Source: Sulfitobacter sp. OXR-159 (GTDB lineage: Bacteria > Pseudomonadota > Alphaproteobacteria > Rhodobacterales > Rhodobacteraceae). Taken from it: a stretch of DNA of 64,000 nucleotides. The notes beneath the pieces are model-generated. The model was not told where the DNA came from. It searched no databases and was given only the letters and a program-made list of their open reading frames with translations. Made by a program: the position numbers and the translations under genes. The DNA lies in NCBI RefSeq assembly GCF_034377145.1, contig NZ_CP139707.1, positions 2,365,001 to 2,429,000 of the forward strand. The letters run 5' to 3'. Below, piece by piece: positions 1-8,280 of the stretch (its first letter is position 1; each line of letters begins with the position of its first letter).

Positions 1-732
1 AGCGCCACGCCCTACCTCTGCCGCCCTATTGAACACGGCGCGACGCTGGTGGTGCATTCCACCACCAAATACCTCACCGGGAACGGCACCGTCATGGGCG
101 GCTGCGTCGTGGATTCGGGCAAATTCGACTGGTCCGCCAATGACAAATTCCCCTCGCTCAGCCAGCCTGAGGAGGCCTATCACGGGATGAAGTTCCACGA
201 GACCTTCGGCGCGATGGCCTTCACCTTCCACGGCATCGCCATTGGGCTGCGTGATTTGGGGATGACGATGAACCCACAGGCGGCGCATTACACGCTCATG
301 GGGATCGAAACCCTGTCACTGCGGATGGACCGCCATGTGCAGAACGCGGTGAAGGTGGCCGAATGGCTCGAACAGGACGACCGCGTTGATTACGTCACCT
401 ACGCCGGGCTGAAGTCATCGCCCTATCACGAGCGGATGCAAAAGGTCTGTCCTAAGGGCGCGGGCGGGCTTTTCACCTTTGCGGTCAAAGGCGGTTATGA
501 CGCCTGCGTGAAACTGGTCAACAGCCTTGAAATCTTTAGCCATGTGGCGAACTTGGGCGATACGCGCTCGCTGATCATCCACTCGGCATCGACCACCCAC
601 CGACAGCTGACGCAAGAGCAGCAGGAAGCGGCGGGGGCCGGGCCGGGCGTGGTGCGCATCTCAATCGGGACCGAAGACGCCGACGATCTGATCGCCGATC
701 TCGATCAAGCGCTGACCAAAGCGACCAGCTAA
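1..732 (+). CDS. metY: O-acetylhomoserine sulfhydrylase (MetY), 3' part
   Basis: The reading frame is open from base 1, so the gene begins before the window; 243 codons of the C-terminal part are visible. It belongs to the Cys/Met-metabolism PLP enzymes, which make homocysteine from O-acetylhomoserine and sulfide in the cytoplasm. The PLP-lysine context H-S-T-T-K-Y-L-T-G-N-G is at visible residues 19-29 (Lys 23). The long insert after it (GGCVVDSGKFDW) and the late motifs NLGDTRSLIIHSAST and VRISIGTED match the OAH-sulfhydrylase branch better than cystathionine synthase or lyase. A strong hairpin follows the stop. The family call is firm; exact substrate is inferred from family likeness. Confidence 0.9.
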   Translation, partial: SATPYLCRPIEHGATLVVHSTTKYLTGNGTVMGGCVVDSGKFDWSANDKFPSLSQPEEAYHGMKFHETFGAMAFTFHGIAIGLRDLGMTMNPQAAHYTLMGIETLSLRMDRHVQNAVKVAEWLEQDDRVDYVTYAGLKSSPYHERMQKVCPKGAGGLFTFAVKGGYDACVKLVNSLEIFSHVANLGDTRSLIIHSASTTHRQLTQEQQEAAGAGPGVVRISIGTEDADDLIADLDQALTKATS

Positions 733-739
733 ACCTTCG

Positions 740-770
740 CCCCCGCCGATCACCTCGGCGGGGGAACTTT
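740..770 (+). terminator. Rho-independent terminator after metY
   Basis: Perfect 10-bp inverted repeat CCCCCGCCGA / TCGGCGGGGG (740-749 and 755-764) with a 5-nt loop, followed by AACTTTTAT. It lies directly after the metY stop and before the convergent SIMPL gene. Confidence 0.75.
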
Positions 771-783
771 TATCCAAGGCGGC

Positions 784-1485
784 TTACTGCCCCGGCGCAA
801 TCGCGAAGGTCATAGAGACCTCGGCCTGCAGCTCGACCTCGCCTTCGGCCACGGCGCTGTCCATCGCCATGCCCATGCGGGCGGCCTCGAACATCTTGGG
901 CTGGGAATGCGAATTCTCGGTCATGCGGATCAGCGTGCCCAGCTTCACCCCCGCGGCATCGGCCAATTGCCGGGCGCGTTCGGTGGCATCGGCAACCGCG
1001 GCTTTGCGCGCTTCGGCCAGCGCGTCTTTCGGATCTTGAAGACCAAATTCCAAACCGTTGAAATCATTCGCACCTTCGTCGATCACCGCGCCCATCATCG
1101 CGCCGAGACGGTCCAGATCGCGGACCTTTACGGTCACCGAATTGCCCGCTTGATAGCCGGTGATGCGCGGCGGGGCGCCATTTTCGACGGGGCGGCGGTC
1201 ATGCACCGGGCGGAGGTAGAAGCGGCTGGTCTGACGGTCCTTCGCCGCGATGCCCTGCGCGTCAAGCTGGGTCAGGATCGCAGATACCGCTTCGGTCACC
1301 TTGTCCATCGCGGCTTTGGCAGTCTCGGCCTCTTCGGTCACGCCCAGCGTGATCGTCGCCATGTCGGGCGCGGCGGCGATGCTGCCTTGGCCGGTGACGA
1401 TAATCCCCTCTTCCGGTCCCTGCTGGGCCGAGACCAGCCCCGCACCCGCCATCCACGCCAGCGCCACCAAATTTATCAGTCGCAT
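784..1485 (-). CDS. SIMPL-domain (DUF541) periplasmic protein
   Basis: A protein of 233 residues. The start at 1485 is chosen because it has a good ribosome site (GGAAAGGAAC) and opens directly into a signal peptide (MRLINLVALAWMAGAGLVSAQ, cleaved near residue 20). The mature part begins with IIVTGQGSIAAAPDMATITLGV, the typical opening of the SIMPL/DUF541 family (BP26-like periplasmic proteins), and ends with the family's usual VELQAEVSMTFAI strand. The family forms oligomeric envelope proteins of poorly defined role, linked to oxidative stress or outer-membrane integrity in some bacteria. It is convergent with metY and apparently monocistronic. Function beyond the fold is unknown. Confidence 0.85.
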   Translation of the reverse strand: MRLINLVALAWMAGAGLVSAQQGPEEGIIVTGQGSIAAAPDMATITLGVTEEAETAKAAMDKVTEAVSAILTQLDAQGIAAKDRQTSRFYLRPVHDRRPVENGAPPRITGYQAGNSVTVKVRDLDRLGAMMGAVIDEGANDFNGLEFGLQDPKDALAEARKAAVADATERARQLADAAGVKLGTLIRMTENSHSQPKMFEAARMGMAMDSAVAEGEVELQAEVSMTFAIAPGQ

Positions 1486-1654
1486 GTTCGTTCCTTTCCG
1501 TGCATCAATGCGCCGCCATTTGCCCATTGCGGGCCCCCGCTGACAAGCACCTGCGCGGCGCGCACCCTTCCCTTGGGCGAACTCCTGCTCTATCCTTCGC
1601 GAAGACTGCGGCGCGTCTGTAAGTGCGCCCTACCCCATGCTAAAGTCGACCCCG

Positions 1655-4537
1655 ATGAAGCCGAATTTTACCCTCTCCCTGTCGTTCGACGGCATTCGTT
1701 TGCTCCACCGCACATCAGGCGGCTGGCAGCTTGTTGGTGAAGTGGCGCTCGACAGCGCCGATCTGGCGGCGGAGCTGGCGGTTTTGCGCAAAACCGCCAC
1801 GGCGTTGGAGCCTGGCGGGTTGCGTAGCCTGCTGTTGATCCCCGACGCGCAGATCAAATACCTTGCCATCGACACCGCCGGAATGGACACCGCCGCCCGC
1901 CGTGCCACAGCGGCTGAGGCGCTTGAGGGGGCAACGCCCTATCAGGTGGCTGATCTGGTGTTCGACGTCCACGCCGATGGCGCGCAAAGCCATGTGGCCG
2001 CCGTGGCCCGCGAAACCTTGGAAGAGGCCGAAGCATTTGCGGTGGAGCACCGTTTCCACCCGGTCAGCTTTGCCGCCGCCCCTGCCGCCGAGGCGTTTGT
2101 AGGCGTGCCGCATTTCGGCATGACCCAGGCCGCATCGGCGCTTTTGGACCCCGGCGAAACCGTGACCCCCGAAGCGGAACCCATCGTGATCTCCGGCGTG
2201 ACGAGCGCGCCTGCGGGGCCGATCGTGGACACGGATGAGACGACGCCCGTGGCCGACACACCGGTGGCCAACACACCGGTGGCCGATACGCCCGTGGCTG
2301 ACACACCCGTAGCGGAACCTGATCTCGTCGCTACGCCCGAAGAGACACCGCTGCCGGCAGAGGAAAACCTGCCCGAGTTGGCCACCCCCGAGGAATCGCC
2401 GGAAACACCCCCGGCGGCGTTGGAGCCGACCCCCAAAGAGACGCCCCCGCCCCTTGAGGAAAACCTGGCCGCGCTGGACGCGGCAATGGTCCCTGCAGCA
2501 AAGGAAACAGAAGCGTCAGCCCCCGCGGCGGAAGCAGAACTGGCCCCCACGCCAAAAGAAACGCCACCGCCCCTGAAAGAGGACCTGCCCGCGCTGGATA
2601 CCCCTGCGCCCGCCACAGAACCGGCTGAGGCTGCGCCGCTATCGACGCCCCCCGCCAGCGGCAGCGTTGCGGCCTCCGCCGCGCCCCTGGCCGCAGCGGC
2701 CGCAGCACAGGCCGAGCCGCCCGCCGCCCCGCGGTCTGAGCCTTTGCGCAAGGTCGATTTCTCTGCCCCGCCGTCGCGCAGCGCCCCTGCTGCCGGTTTC
2801 GCAAGCCGCCGTGGCGGGACTGAGAGCGCTCCCAGCCTTGGTGGTGCGAGCCGCGCGACACCGCCGCCTCCGCCCGCCGCGAAACCGGAACCATCGCCAG
2901 CACCCGCGCCCAGCACACCGTCGCTGCCCGTCGGCGCGCCTTCGCCCGCCGCGGCCCCGCTGGCGCCGCAGATGCCCGTCGAACCGGCAGCCACCGCCGC
3001 CGCGGCAGTGGCCGCAGCCCCCCAGCCCGACAGCAGTTCCCTGACGCCCGAAGCGCCCTCCTCCGGTGGGGCCTTCCTCAGCCGTCGCAAGCCGAAGGCA
3101 TCGAAAGACCGCCGGTCAGCTCCGGCTGCCGCGGCCACCGTCACCCCCGCCTCCGAAGCCGATCGAATGACCGTTTTCGGCGCCCGTCGCCGCAACGAAG
3201 TCGGCGGCAAGCCGCGCTTCCTCGGCCTGATCCTGACGGCGGCGCTCTTGGTTTTCCTTGCAGGTGTCGCCGCTTGGGCCTCGATCTTCCTTGACGAGGG
3301 CAGCGCCCTTTCGCGGCTCTTTGGCGATCGCAGCCCGCGCAGCACCGCCGAAGCCTTGGCACCTGCGGAAACGCCCAGCATCGACGAAGAAATCGCCGTG
3401 CTGCCCCCAGAACCGGGTGAGCCGGACGCGATTGAAACCGCCGCTTTGGACGCCGGTCTGACCGATGAAGACGGTGCCGTGCTCGACGCCCTGCGCGACC
3501 CCGAGCCGCGCCCCCTGACCGAGATGACCGAGGCCGAGATTGACGCCAAATATGCCACCACTGGCATCTGGGCCCGCGCACCGGACGCGCCCCCGGCACC
3601 GGCGGCGGCAATTGATATCGACGACCTTTATCTCACCAGCATCGACCCGATCAGCAGCACGACAGATGCCGTGGCCCTGCCCTCGGTCGATGCCTTTGGC
3701 ACCGATACGGCCCCCGGCGCGGTCAGCTCACCCGTAGCGGCAGGCACGCAATTTGCACTGGACGCCCGCGGTCTGGTCAAACCCTCAGCCCAAGGGGCGC
3801 TCAGCCCCGATGGGCATCTGGTCTACCTTGGCCGCCCCTCCGCCGAGCCGCCCGCCACACTGACCCGGCCTGAGGCCGAGCCGGTGGCCCCGGAGGTCGA
3901 TAACGCCTTGGCAGAGGCCCGGCCCCGCGACCGGCCCGATGATCTGGAAGAAACCACCGAACGCGCGCAGCTTGATGGGCTGACGCGCGCTGAGTTGGCT
4001 GGGCTGCGTCCGCAGTTGCGGCCAAAGTCGGTGCAGGAAGAGACAGAAGAAGCGCTTGTCGCGACCGCCCCGCCCGAAGTGACCGTTGATCCCATTGACA
4101 CCAGCGGCGCCGTTGCCGCCGCACTTGCCACGCCTCCGGCGATCCAGAACGCCACGAAACAGGCCACCACCCAGTCACGCCGCCCCGATACGCGGCCCCG
4201 CAATTTTGACCGGATCGTGAAACGCGCCGCCCGCGATGTGGCCCCCGCACAGGTCGCCAGCGTCGCCCCCAAAGCGGTGCAGCCGCGCTTTCCGTCCAAA
4301 ACCTCGGTCGCGAAACAGGCCACGGTGAAGAATGCGATCAACCTGCGGGACGTCAATCTGATCGGGGTCTACGGCAAACCATCGAACCGCCGCGCCTTGG
4401 TTCGGCTCAGCAATGGACGCTATCAAAAGGTTGAGGTGGGTGACCGTATCGATGGGGGCCGCGTCTCAGCGATTGGCGACAGCGAGTTGCGCTATGTCCG
4501 CCGGGGCCGCAATGTCGTGCTGAAGATGCCGAACTAA
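1655..4537 (+). CDS. Large Ala/Pro-rich single-TM protein with GspL/PilM-like N-terminus and GspC/PilP-like C-terminus
   Basis: About 960 residues. An upstream start at 1637 is possible, but 1655 (MKPNFTLSLSF) fits the domain better. Residues 1-155 resemble the actin-like N-terminus of GspL/PilM-type secretion ATPase homologues. Residues 195-520 are low-complexity Pro/Ala/Glu with two repeat sets: five 15-bp PVADT units and three 18-residue TPKETPPPLEENL units. One membrane helix (LGLILTAALLVFLAGVAAWA) lies near residues 522-545. After another disordered acidic stretch, residues 893-960 (NLIGVYGKPSNRRALVRL, VEVGDRIDGGRVSAI) resemble the periplasmic GspC/PilP homology region. This predicts inner-membrane topology with the N-terminus inside. 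No secretion genes adjoin it. The relation to secretion is inference from distant likeness. Confidence 0.6.
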   Translation: MKPNFTLSLSFDGIRLLHRTSGGWQLVGEVALDSADLAAELAVLRKTATALEPGGLRSLLLIPDAQIKYLAIDTAGMDTAARRATAAEALEGATPYQVADLVFDVHADGAQSHVAAVARETLEEAEAFAVEHRFHPVSFAAAPAAEAFVGVPHFGMTQAASALLDPGETVTPEAEPIVISGVTSAPAGPIVDTDETTPVADTPVANTPVADTPVADTPVAEPDLVATPEETPLPAEENLPELATPEESPETPPAALEPTPKETPPPLEENLAALDAAMVPAAKETEASAPAAEAELAPTPKETPPPLKEDLPALDTPAPATEPAEAAPLSTPPASGSVAASAAPLAAAAAAQAEPPAAPRSEPLRKVDFSAPPSRSAPAAGFASRRGGTESAPSLGGASRATPPPPPAAKPEPSPAPAPSTPSLPVGAPSPAAAPLAPQMPVEPAATAAAAVAAAPQPDSSSLTPEAPSSGGAFLSRRKPKASKDRRSAPAAAATVTPASEADRMTVFGARRRNEVGGKPRFLGLILTAALLVFLAGVAAWASIFLDEGSALSRLFGDRSPRSTAEALAPAETPSIDEEIAVLPPEPGEPDAIETAALDAGLTDEDGAVLDALRDPEPRPLTEMTEAEIDAKYATTGIWARAPDAPPAPAAAIDIDDLYLTSIDPISSTTDAVALPSVDAFGTDTAPGAVSSPVAAGTQFALDARGLVKPSAQGALSPDGHLVYLGRPSAEPPATLTRPEAEPVAPEVDNALAEARPRDRPDDLEETTERAQLDGLTRAELAGLRPQLRPKSVQEETEEALVATAPPEVTVDPIDTSGAVAAALATPPAIQNATKQATTQSRRPDTRPRNFDRIVKRAARDVAPAQVASVAPKAVQPRFPSKTSVAKQATVKNAINLRDVNLIGVYGKPSNRRALVRLSNGRYQKVEVGDRIDGGRVSAIGDSELRYVRRGRNVVLKMPN
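2246..2317 (+). repeat. 15-bp tandem repeat coding for PVADT units
   Basis: Four full 15-bp units coding PVADT/PVANT/PVADT/PVADT (2246-2305), then a partial fifth PVAE. Units differ only at synonymous or single sites, indicating recent slippage or duplication inside the disordered linker of the large single-TM protein. Confidence 0.85.
2333..2602 (+). repeat. Three 54-bp imperfect repeats in the same linker
   Basis: Units at 2333-2386, 2429-2482 and 2549-2602 code for TPEETPLPAEENLPELAT, TPKETPPPLEENLAALDA and TPKETPPPLKEDLPALDT. They are spaced 96 and 120 bp apart, so they are interspersed and not directly abutting. Confidence 0.8.
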
Positions 4538-4566
4538 CGCCGGTTCGACTGCCCGCAACCGCGCGC

Positions 4567-4590
4567 AAAAAGGGGCGCCGAAGCGCCCCC
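4567..4590 (-). terminator. Rho-independent terminator of hppD
   Basis: On the minus strand: GGGGGCGC, a TTCG tetraloop, GCGCCCC, then five T. It sits just downstream of the hppD stop and also lies in the convergent gap behind the large single-TM protein. Confidence 0.85.
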
Positions 4591-4616
4591 TTCACCCCTC
4601 CCCGAATGTGCTTTTC

Positions 4617-5711
4617 TTACGAGGTCTCAAGCTCGCCGTTGTCGATCTGCTCTTGCTCAATCGATTCAAACAGCGCTTTGAAGTTGCCTTCGCCGAACCC
4701 GTCATCCCCCTTGCGCTCGATAAACTCAAAGAAGATCGGGCCGATGACCGTTTTCGAGAAAATCTGCAACAGGATGCGCGTCTCGCCCCCGTCGACGACA
4801 CCTTCGCCGTCGATCAGGATGCCGTGTTTCTGCATCCGGTCCAGCGGCTCTTCATGGCCGGTCACGCGGTCCTTGCTCATCTTGTAGTAGGTCTCGGGCG
4901 GGCCGGGCATGAATTTCAGGCCGTTGTCGGCAATCGCGTCCGTGGCGTCATAAATATCGCGCGCGCCCACTGCGATATGCTGGATGCCTTCGCCGTTGTA
5001 TTTCTTCAGATAGGCCACGATCTGTCCGGTCTCGCCGCGGTCTTCGTTGATCGGGATGCGAATGCGGCCACAGGGCGAGGTCAGTGCGCGGCTGGTAAGG
5101 CCGGTGAACTTACCTTCGATGTCAAAGAAGCGAATTTCGCGGAAGTTAAACAGGTCGCCGTAGAACTTGAACCAGACATCCATATTGCCCTTGTGGACGT
5201 TATGCGTGAGGTGATCGAGGTAGTAGAACCCCACCCCCTCGGGTTTGGAGGTCGCGATCCAGTCGTATTCCCAATTGTAGGGCGAGGTGTCGTAATATTG
5301 ATCAACGAAATAGATCAGCGAGCCGCCGATCCCCATGATCGCAGGCACGTCCAGCGCCTTGCCATCGCCTTTGTATTCCTCGGCTCCCTTGGCGACCGCA
5401 TGTTCCAACGCCTTTTGCGCATCGACCACACGCCAACCCATGGAGGGCGCGCAGGGGCCGTGCTCTTCGACGAAACGCGCGGCAAAGCTTTCGGGGTCGT
5501 GGTTCAGGACGTAGGTGATGTCACCCTGCTGCCAAAGTTCAATCTTTTTCGTCTTGTGATTGGCGACATGGGCATAGCCCATTTTGGTAAAGACATCGCG
5601 CAGCGCCTGCGGGTCGGAGCTGGCAAATTCAACAAACTCGAAACCATCGGTGCCGGCGGGGTTCTCTGCCGTGATCTGCGATTTCGGGGCGTCATGTGGG
5701 AAAGGGCCCAT
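4617..5711 (-). CDS. hppD: 4-hydroxyphenylpyruvate dioxygenase
   Basis: 364 residues, normal for the family. It converts 4-hydroxyphenylpyruvate to homogentisate with O2 and Fe(II) in tyrosine catabolism. The start at 5711 is preceded by GAGGAGACTGAC; upstream extension would run through the promoter region. Two vicinal-oxygen-chelate halves are visible. The expected iron ligands are His167 (LDHLTHNV), His245 (IQHIAVGARDI) and Glu329 (FFEFIERKG), and the C-terminal DGFGEGNFKALFESIE motif is intact. It is divergent from an Lrp/AsnC regulator, with a nested inverted repeat between them, which suggests local control by tyrosine or a related amino acid (inference). A terminator follows it. Confidence 0.96.
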   Translation of the reverse strand: MGPFPHDAPKSQITAENPAGTDGFEFVEFASSDPQALRDVFTKMGYAHVANHKTKKIELWQQGDITYVLNHDPESFAARFVEEHGPCAPSMGWRVVDAQKALEHAVAKGAEEYKGDGKALDVPAIMGIGGSLIYFVDQYYDTSPYNWEYDWIATSKPEGVGFYYLDHLTHNVHKGNMDVWFKFYGDLFNFREIRFFDIEGKFTGLTSRALTSPCGRIRIPINEDRGETGQIVAYLKKYNGEGIQHIAVGARDIYDATDAIADNGLKFMPGPPETYYKMSKDRVTGHEEPLDRMQKHGILIDGEGVVDGGETRILLQIFSKTVIGPIFFEFIERKGDDGFGEGNFKALFESIEQEQIDNGELETS

Positions 5712-5782
5712 GTCAGTCTCCTCTGCTTTTGGGATTTGGCCCATGATACGATGCACGTTCCGCGCTGTTTGCGCGTTTCGCG

Positions 5783-5835
5783 GCATGGTTCTGGTAATTT
5801 TCGCGCAAGAAGAGCATATTACCCATAAACCATGC
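5783..5835. promoter_or_regulatory. Nested inverted repeat between hppD and lrp-like regulator (candidate operator)
   Basis: GCATGGTT (5783-5790) pairs with AACCATGC (5828-5835), and inside it GGTAAT (5793-5798) pairs with ATTACC (5818-5823), leaving a 19-bp centre. It lies in the shared promoter gap, so it is a likely binding site for the divergent Lrp/AsnC protein. It is also one reason to start that protein at 5850 and not 5832. Confidence 0.55.
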
Positions 5836-5849
5836 GGGAAATACGCATC

Positions 5850-6305
5850 ATGTTGGATGAAACAGATCGGCGGCTGCTGACGGCACTGCAAAAGAACGCC
5901 CACCTCACGGCGCAGGAACTGGGCCAAGAACTCAACCTATCCTCCAGCCAAGCCGGGCGCAGGCGGCAGCGGTTGGAGGCGGAGGGCTATATTCGCGGCT
6001 ATCATGCGCGGCTTGATCCGGTGCGAATGGGGCTCAATGTGCAGGGCTTTGTGCAGGTGCATCTGGGCACCCACGGGCCAGAGCATTCGGCCAGCTTTGC
6101 GCGGCTTATGGCCACCCGTCCTGAGATTGTGAGCGTTTGGACGATGACGGGGGATGCGGACTATCTCTTGAGGGTCTATTGTGACGATCTGCCAAGCCTT
6201 AACAGGCTCATTCACGATGTTCTTCTGCCCCATCAGGCCGTTAGCCGGGTGCATAGCCAGATCGTCATGGACCAACTGAAACAAGACGGGCCGCTGCCCA
6301 CCTGA
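5850..6305 (+). CDS. Lrp/AsnC-family transcriptional regulator
   Basis: 151 residues. The start at 5850 gives the canonical opening MLDETDRRLLTALQKNAHLTAQELGQELNL. The N-terminal winged HTH (LTAQELGQELNLSSSQAGRRRQRLEAEGYIRGY) is followed by the RAM/AsnC effector domain (VQGFVQVHLG, RPEIVSVWTMTGDADYLLRVYCDDL). Proteins of this family sense amino acids and bind DNA as dimers or octamers. Divergence from hppD points to control of tyrosine breakdown, probably with autoregulation; this is inference from position. The next gene on the same strand begins 18 bp after the stop, so the antiporter could be co-transcribed. Confidence 0.9.
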   Translation: MLDETDRRLLTALQKNAHLTAQELGQELNLSSSQAGRRRQRLEAEGYIRGYHARLDPVRMGLNVQGFVQVHLGTHGPEHSASFARLMATRPEIVSVWTMTGDADYLLRVYCDDLPSLNRLIHDVLLPHQAVSRVHSQIVMDQLKQDGPLPT

Positions 6306-6323
6306 CCCTGAGAGAGGACCGCA

Positions 6324-8237
6324 ATGGAAGGTTTCCTGTTCCAAGCCTCCGTCTATCTGGCTGCCGCCGTGATCGCCGTGCCGATTGCCGCGCGATTGGG
6401 GCTTGGGTCGGTGCTGGGCTACCTCGCCGCGGGCATTCTGATCGGCCCGGTGCTGGGCCTCGTCGGGTCCGAGACGAAGGACGTGCAGCATTTCGCGGAA
6501 TTTGGCGTCGTGATGATGCTGTTCCTCATCGGGTTGGAACTGGAGCCCCGGGCGCTGTGGGACATGCGGCATCGGCTTTTGGGCTTGGGCGGGTTGCAGG
6601 TGCTGCTGTCGACGGCGGCGCTGATGGCCATCGCCATGGCCTATGACCAGCCGTGGCGTGTGGCGCTAGCGATTGGTCTGACGCTCGCGCTCTCTTCCAC
6701 GGCGATCGTGTTGCAGACCCTTTCGGAAAAGGGATTGATGCGAACACAGGGGGGCAGATCCGTCTTCTCAGTGCTGTTGACCCAAGATATCGCGGTGATC
6801 CCGATCCTCGCCTTCCTGCCGCTGCTGGCCACGGGGCTGGCCGGGGGGATCATGCCCAACGGGGCGATTTCACTTGATCCTCAAGAGGTCGAGAACGCGC
6901 ATCTGAGCGCGGAGGCCAGCCACGGCAATGACGCCGCCCATGCCGCCCAGACCTTTGTCCAAAGCCTGCCCGGCTGGGGCGTGACGCTGGTGACCATTGG
7001 GGCCGTCGCGGCGATCATCCTCGTCGGCATTTACCTGACCCGGCCCGTGTTCCGCTATATCCACCTTGCCAAACTGCGCGAAATGTACACGGCGCTGGCG
7101 CTGCTGATCGTGGTGGGAATTTCCTCGCTGATGACGGTGGTCGGGCTCTCACCCGCGCTTGGTGCCTTCCTCGCCGGTGTGGTCTTGGCCAGCAGCGAAT
7201 TCCGCCACGAGCTAGAGACCGACCTTGAGCCCTTCAAAGGGCTGCTCTTGGGGCTGTTTTTCATCACCGTCGGCGCGGGCATCAACTTTGTCCTGCTGTT
7301 CGAAAAACCGCTAATCCTGATCTCCATGGCGCTTTTGGTCATCATCGTCAAAGCGCTGATCCTCATGGTGCTGGGCCGCCTGTTCCGTCTGAAAGGACGC
7401 GATGGCTGGCTGTTTACGCTGGCACTCGCGCAGGCCGGGGAGTTTGGCTTTGTGCTGGTCAGCTTCTCCCTCGCCACCGGTGTCATGCCCGACCCGATTG
7501 CCGAGACACTCTTGCTGGTGGTGGCGCTGACCATGCTGATCACGCCGCTGCTGTTTATCCTGCACGACCTGATCAGCCGACGCCTTGACGACAGCGCCCC
7601 CGTCATCGCCGATGAGATCGACAGCAGCGGTCCGGTGATCATCGCGGGCGTGGGGCGTTTTGGGCAGATGGTGAACCGGATGGTACAGGCCAGCGGCTTT
7701 CAAACCGTCGTGTTGGACCACAACCCAGAGACCATCGCCGTCATGCGGCGCTTTGGCTTCAAAGGTTTTTTGGGTGATCCGACGCGGCCCGACATCCTGC
7801 GCAAGGCGGGTTTGCAAGAGGCCAGCGTGCTGGTGGTGGCGCTTGATGACCCGAAATCGGCGGTCTCTCTGATCTCTTACGCGCGCAAGGAGAACCCGAA
7901 TCTGCATATCGTCAGCCGTGCGCGCGACCGCGAAGAGGTCTATCGCCACTATCAGGCCGGGTCGAATGACATCGTGCGCGAGATGTTCGACAGCTCCCTC
8001 AGAGCCGGGCGCTATGTGTTGGAAAACATGGGGCTTTCGGATTTCGAAGCGAATGAGGCGCAAAAGCTATTCTATGCCCATGACCGGGATTCGGTCCGCG
8101 AATTGGCAGCCCTCTGGCGCCCGGATGTGCCCCCTTCGCAGAACGCCGCCTATGTCGCCCGGGCGAAAGAATTGCAGAAAGACTTGGAAACGGCCTTTCT
8201 CAATCTGGGTGAAAGCAAGGGCAAGGAAAGCGCCTGA
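6324..8237 (+). CDS. Kef/YbaL-type monovalent cation:proton antiporter (CPA2)
   Basis: 637 residues. Residues 1-410 hold about 12 membrane helices of the Na/H-exchanger fold, starting FQASVYLAAAVIAVPIAARLGLG and including GSVLGYLAAGILIGPVLG and the LGAFLAGVVLASSEF helix. Residues 435-550 form a RCK/TrkA-N nucleotide-binding domain (VIIAGVGRFGQMVNRM, VVLDHNPETIAVMRRFG, FLGDPTRPDILRKAG). This is the architecture of glutathione-gated K+ efflux systems KefB/KefC and of YbaL; gating by glutathione cannot be judged from sequence. The ribosome site GAGAGGACCGCA precedes the ATG. It probably protects against electrophile or pH stress. A bidirectional hairpin separates it from cobT. Confidence 0.92.
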   Translation: MEGFLFQASVYLAAAVIAVPIAARLGLGSVLGYLAAGILIGPVLGLVGSETKDVQHFAEFGVVMMLFLIGLELEPRALWDMRHRLLGLGGLQVLLSTAALMAIAMAYDQPWRVALAIGLTLALSSTAIVLQTLSEKGLMRTQGGRSVFSVLLTQDIAVIPILAFLPLLATGLAGGIMPNGAISLDPQEVENAHLSAEASHGNDAAHAAQTFVQSLPGWGVTLVTIGAVAAIILVGIYLTRPVFRYIHLAKLREMYTALALLIVVGISSLMTVVGLSPALGAFLAGVVLASSEFRHELETDLEPFKGLLLGLFFITVGAGINFVLLFEKPLILISMALLVIIVKALILMVLGRLFRLKGRDGWLFTLALAQAGEFGFVLVSFSLATGVMPDPIAETLLLVVALTMLITPLLFILHDLISRRLDDSAPVIADEIDSSGPVIIAGVGRFGQMVNRMVQASGFQTVVLDHNPETIAVMRRFGFKGFLGDPTRPDILRKAGLQEASVLVVALDDPKSAVSLISYARKENPNLHIVSRARDREEVYRHYQAGSNDIVREMFDSSLRAGRYVLENMGLSDFEANEAQKLFYAHDRDSVRELAALWRPDVPPSQNAAYVARAKELQKDLETAFLNLGESKGKESA

Positions 8238-8238
8238 A

Positions 8239-8273
8239 CCGGGCAGCTAGCCCCCTTTCCGGGGGCTGCCCGG
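8239..8273. terminator. Hairpin between convergent antiporter and cobT genes
   Basis: CCGGGCAGC-TA-GCCCCC pairs with GGGGGC-TGCCCGG around a short TTTCC loop, with a small bulge. It lies in the 43-bp convergent gap and can serve both directions; no clear U-run is present. Confidence 0.6.
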
Positions 8274-8280
8274 CACCGCG

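Noticed and set aside
1942..3567. Long minus-strand frame opposite the Ala/Pro-rich protein
   Set aside because: Composition artefact: GC-rich Ala/Pro coding on the plus strand yields long open antisense frames. It has no ribosome site and no domain.
4608..5828. Plus-strand 406-codon frame opposite hppD
   Set aside because: Antisense shadow; the minus strand encodes a complete dioxygenase with its metal ligands.
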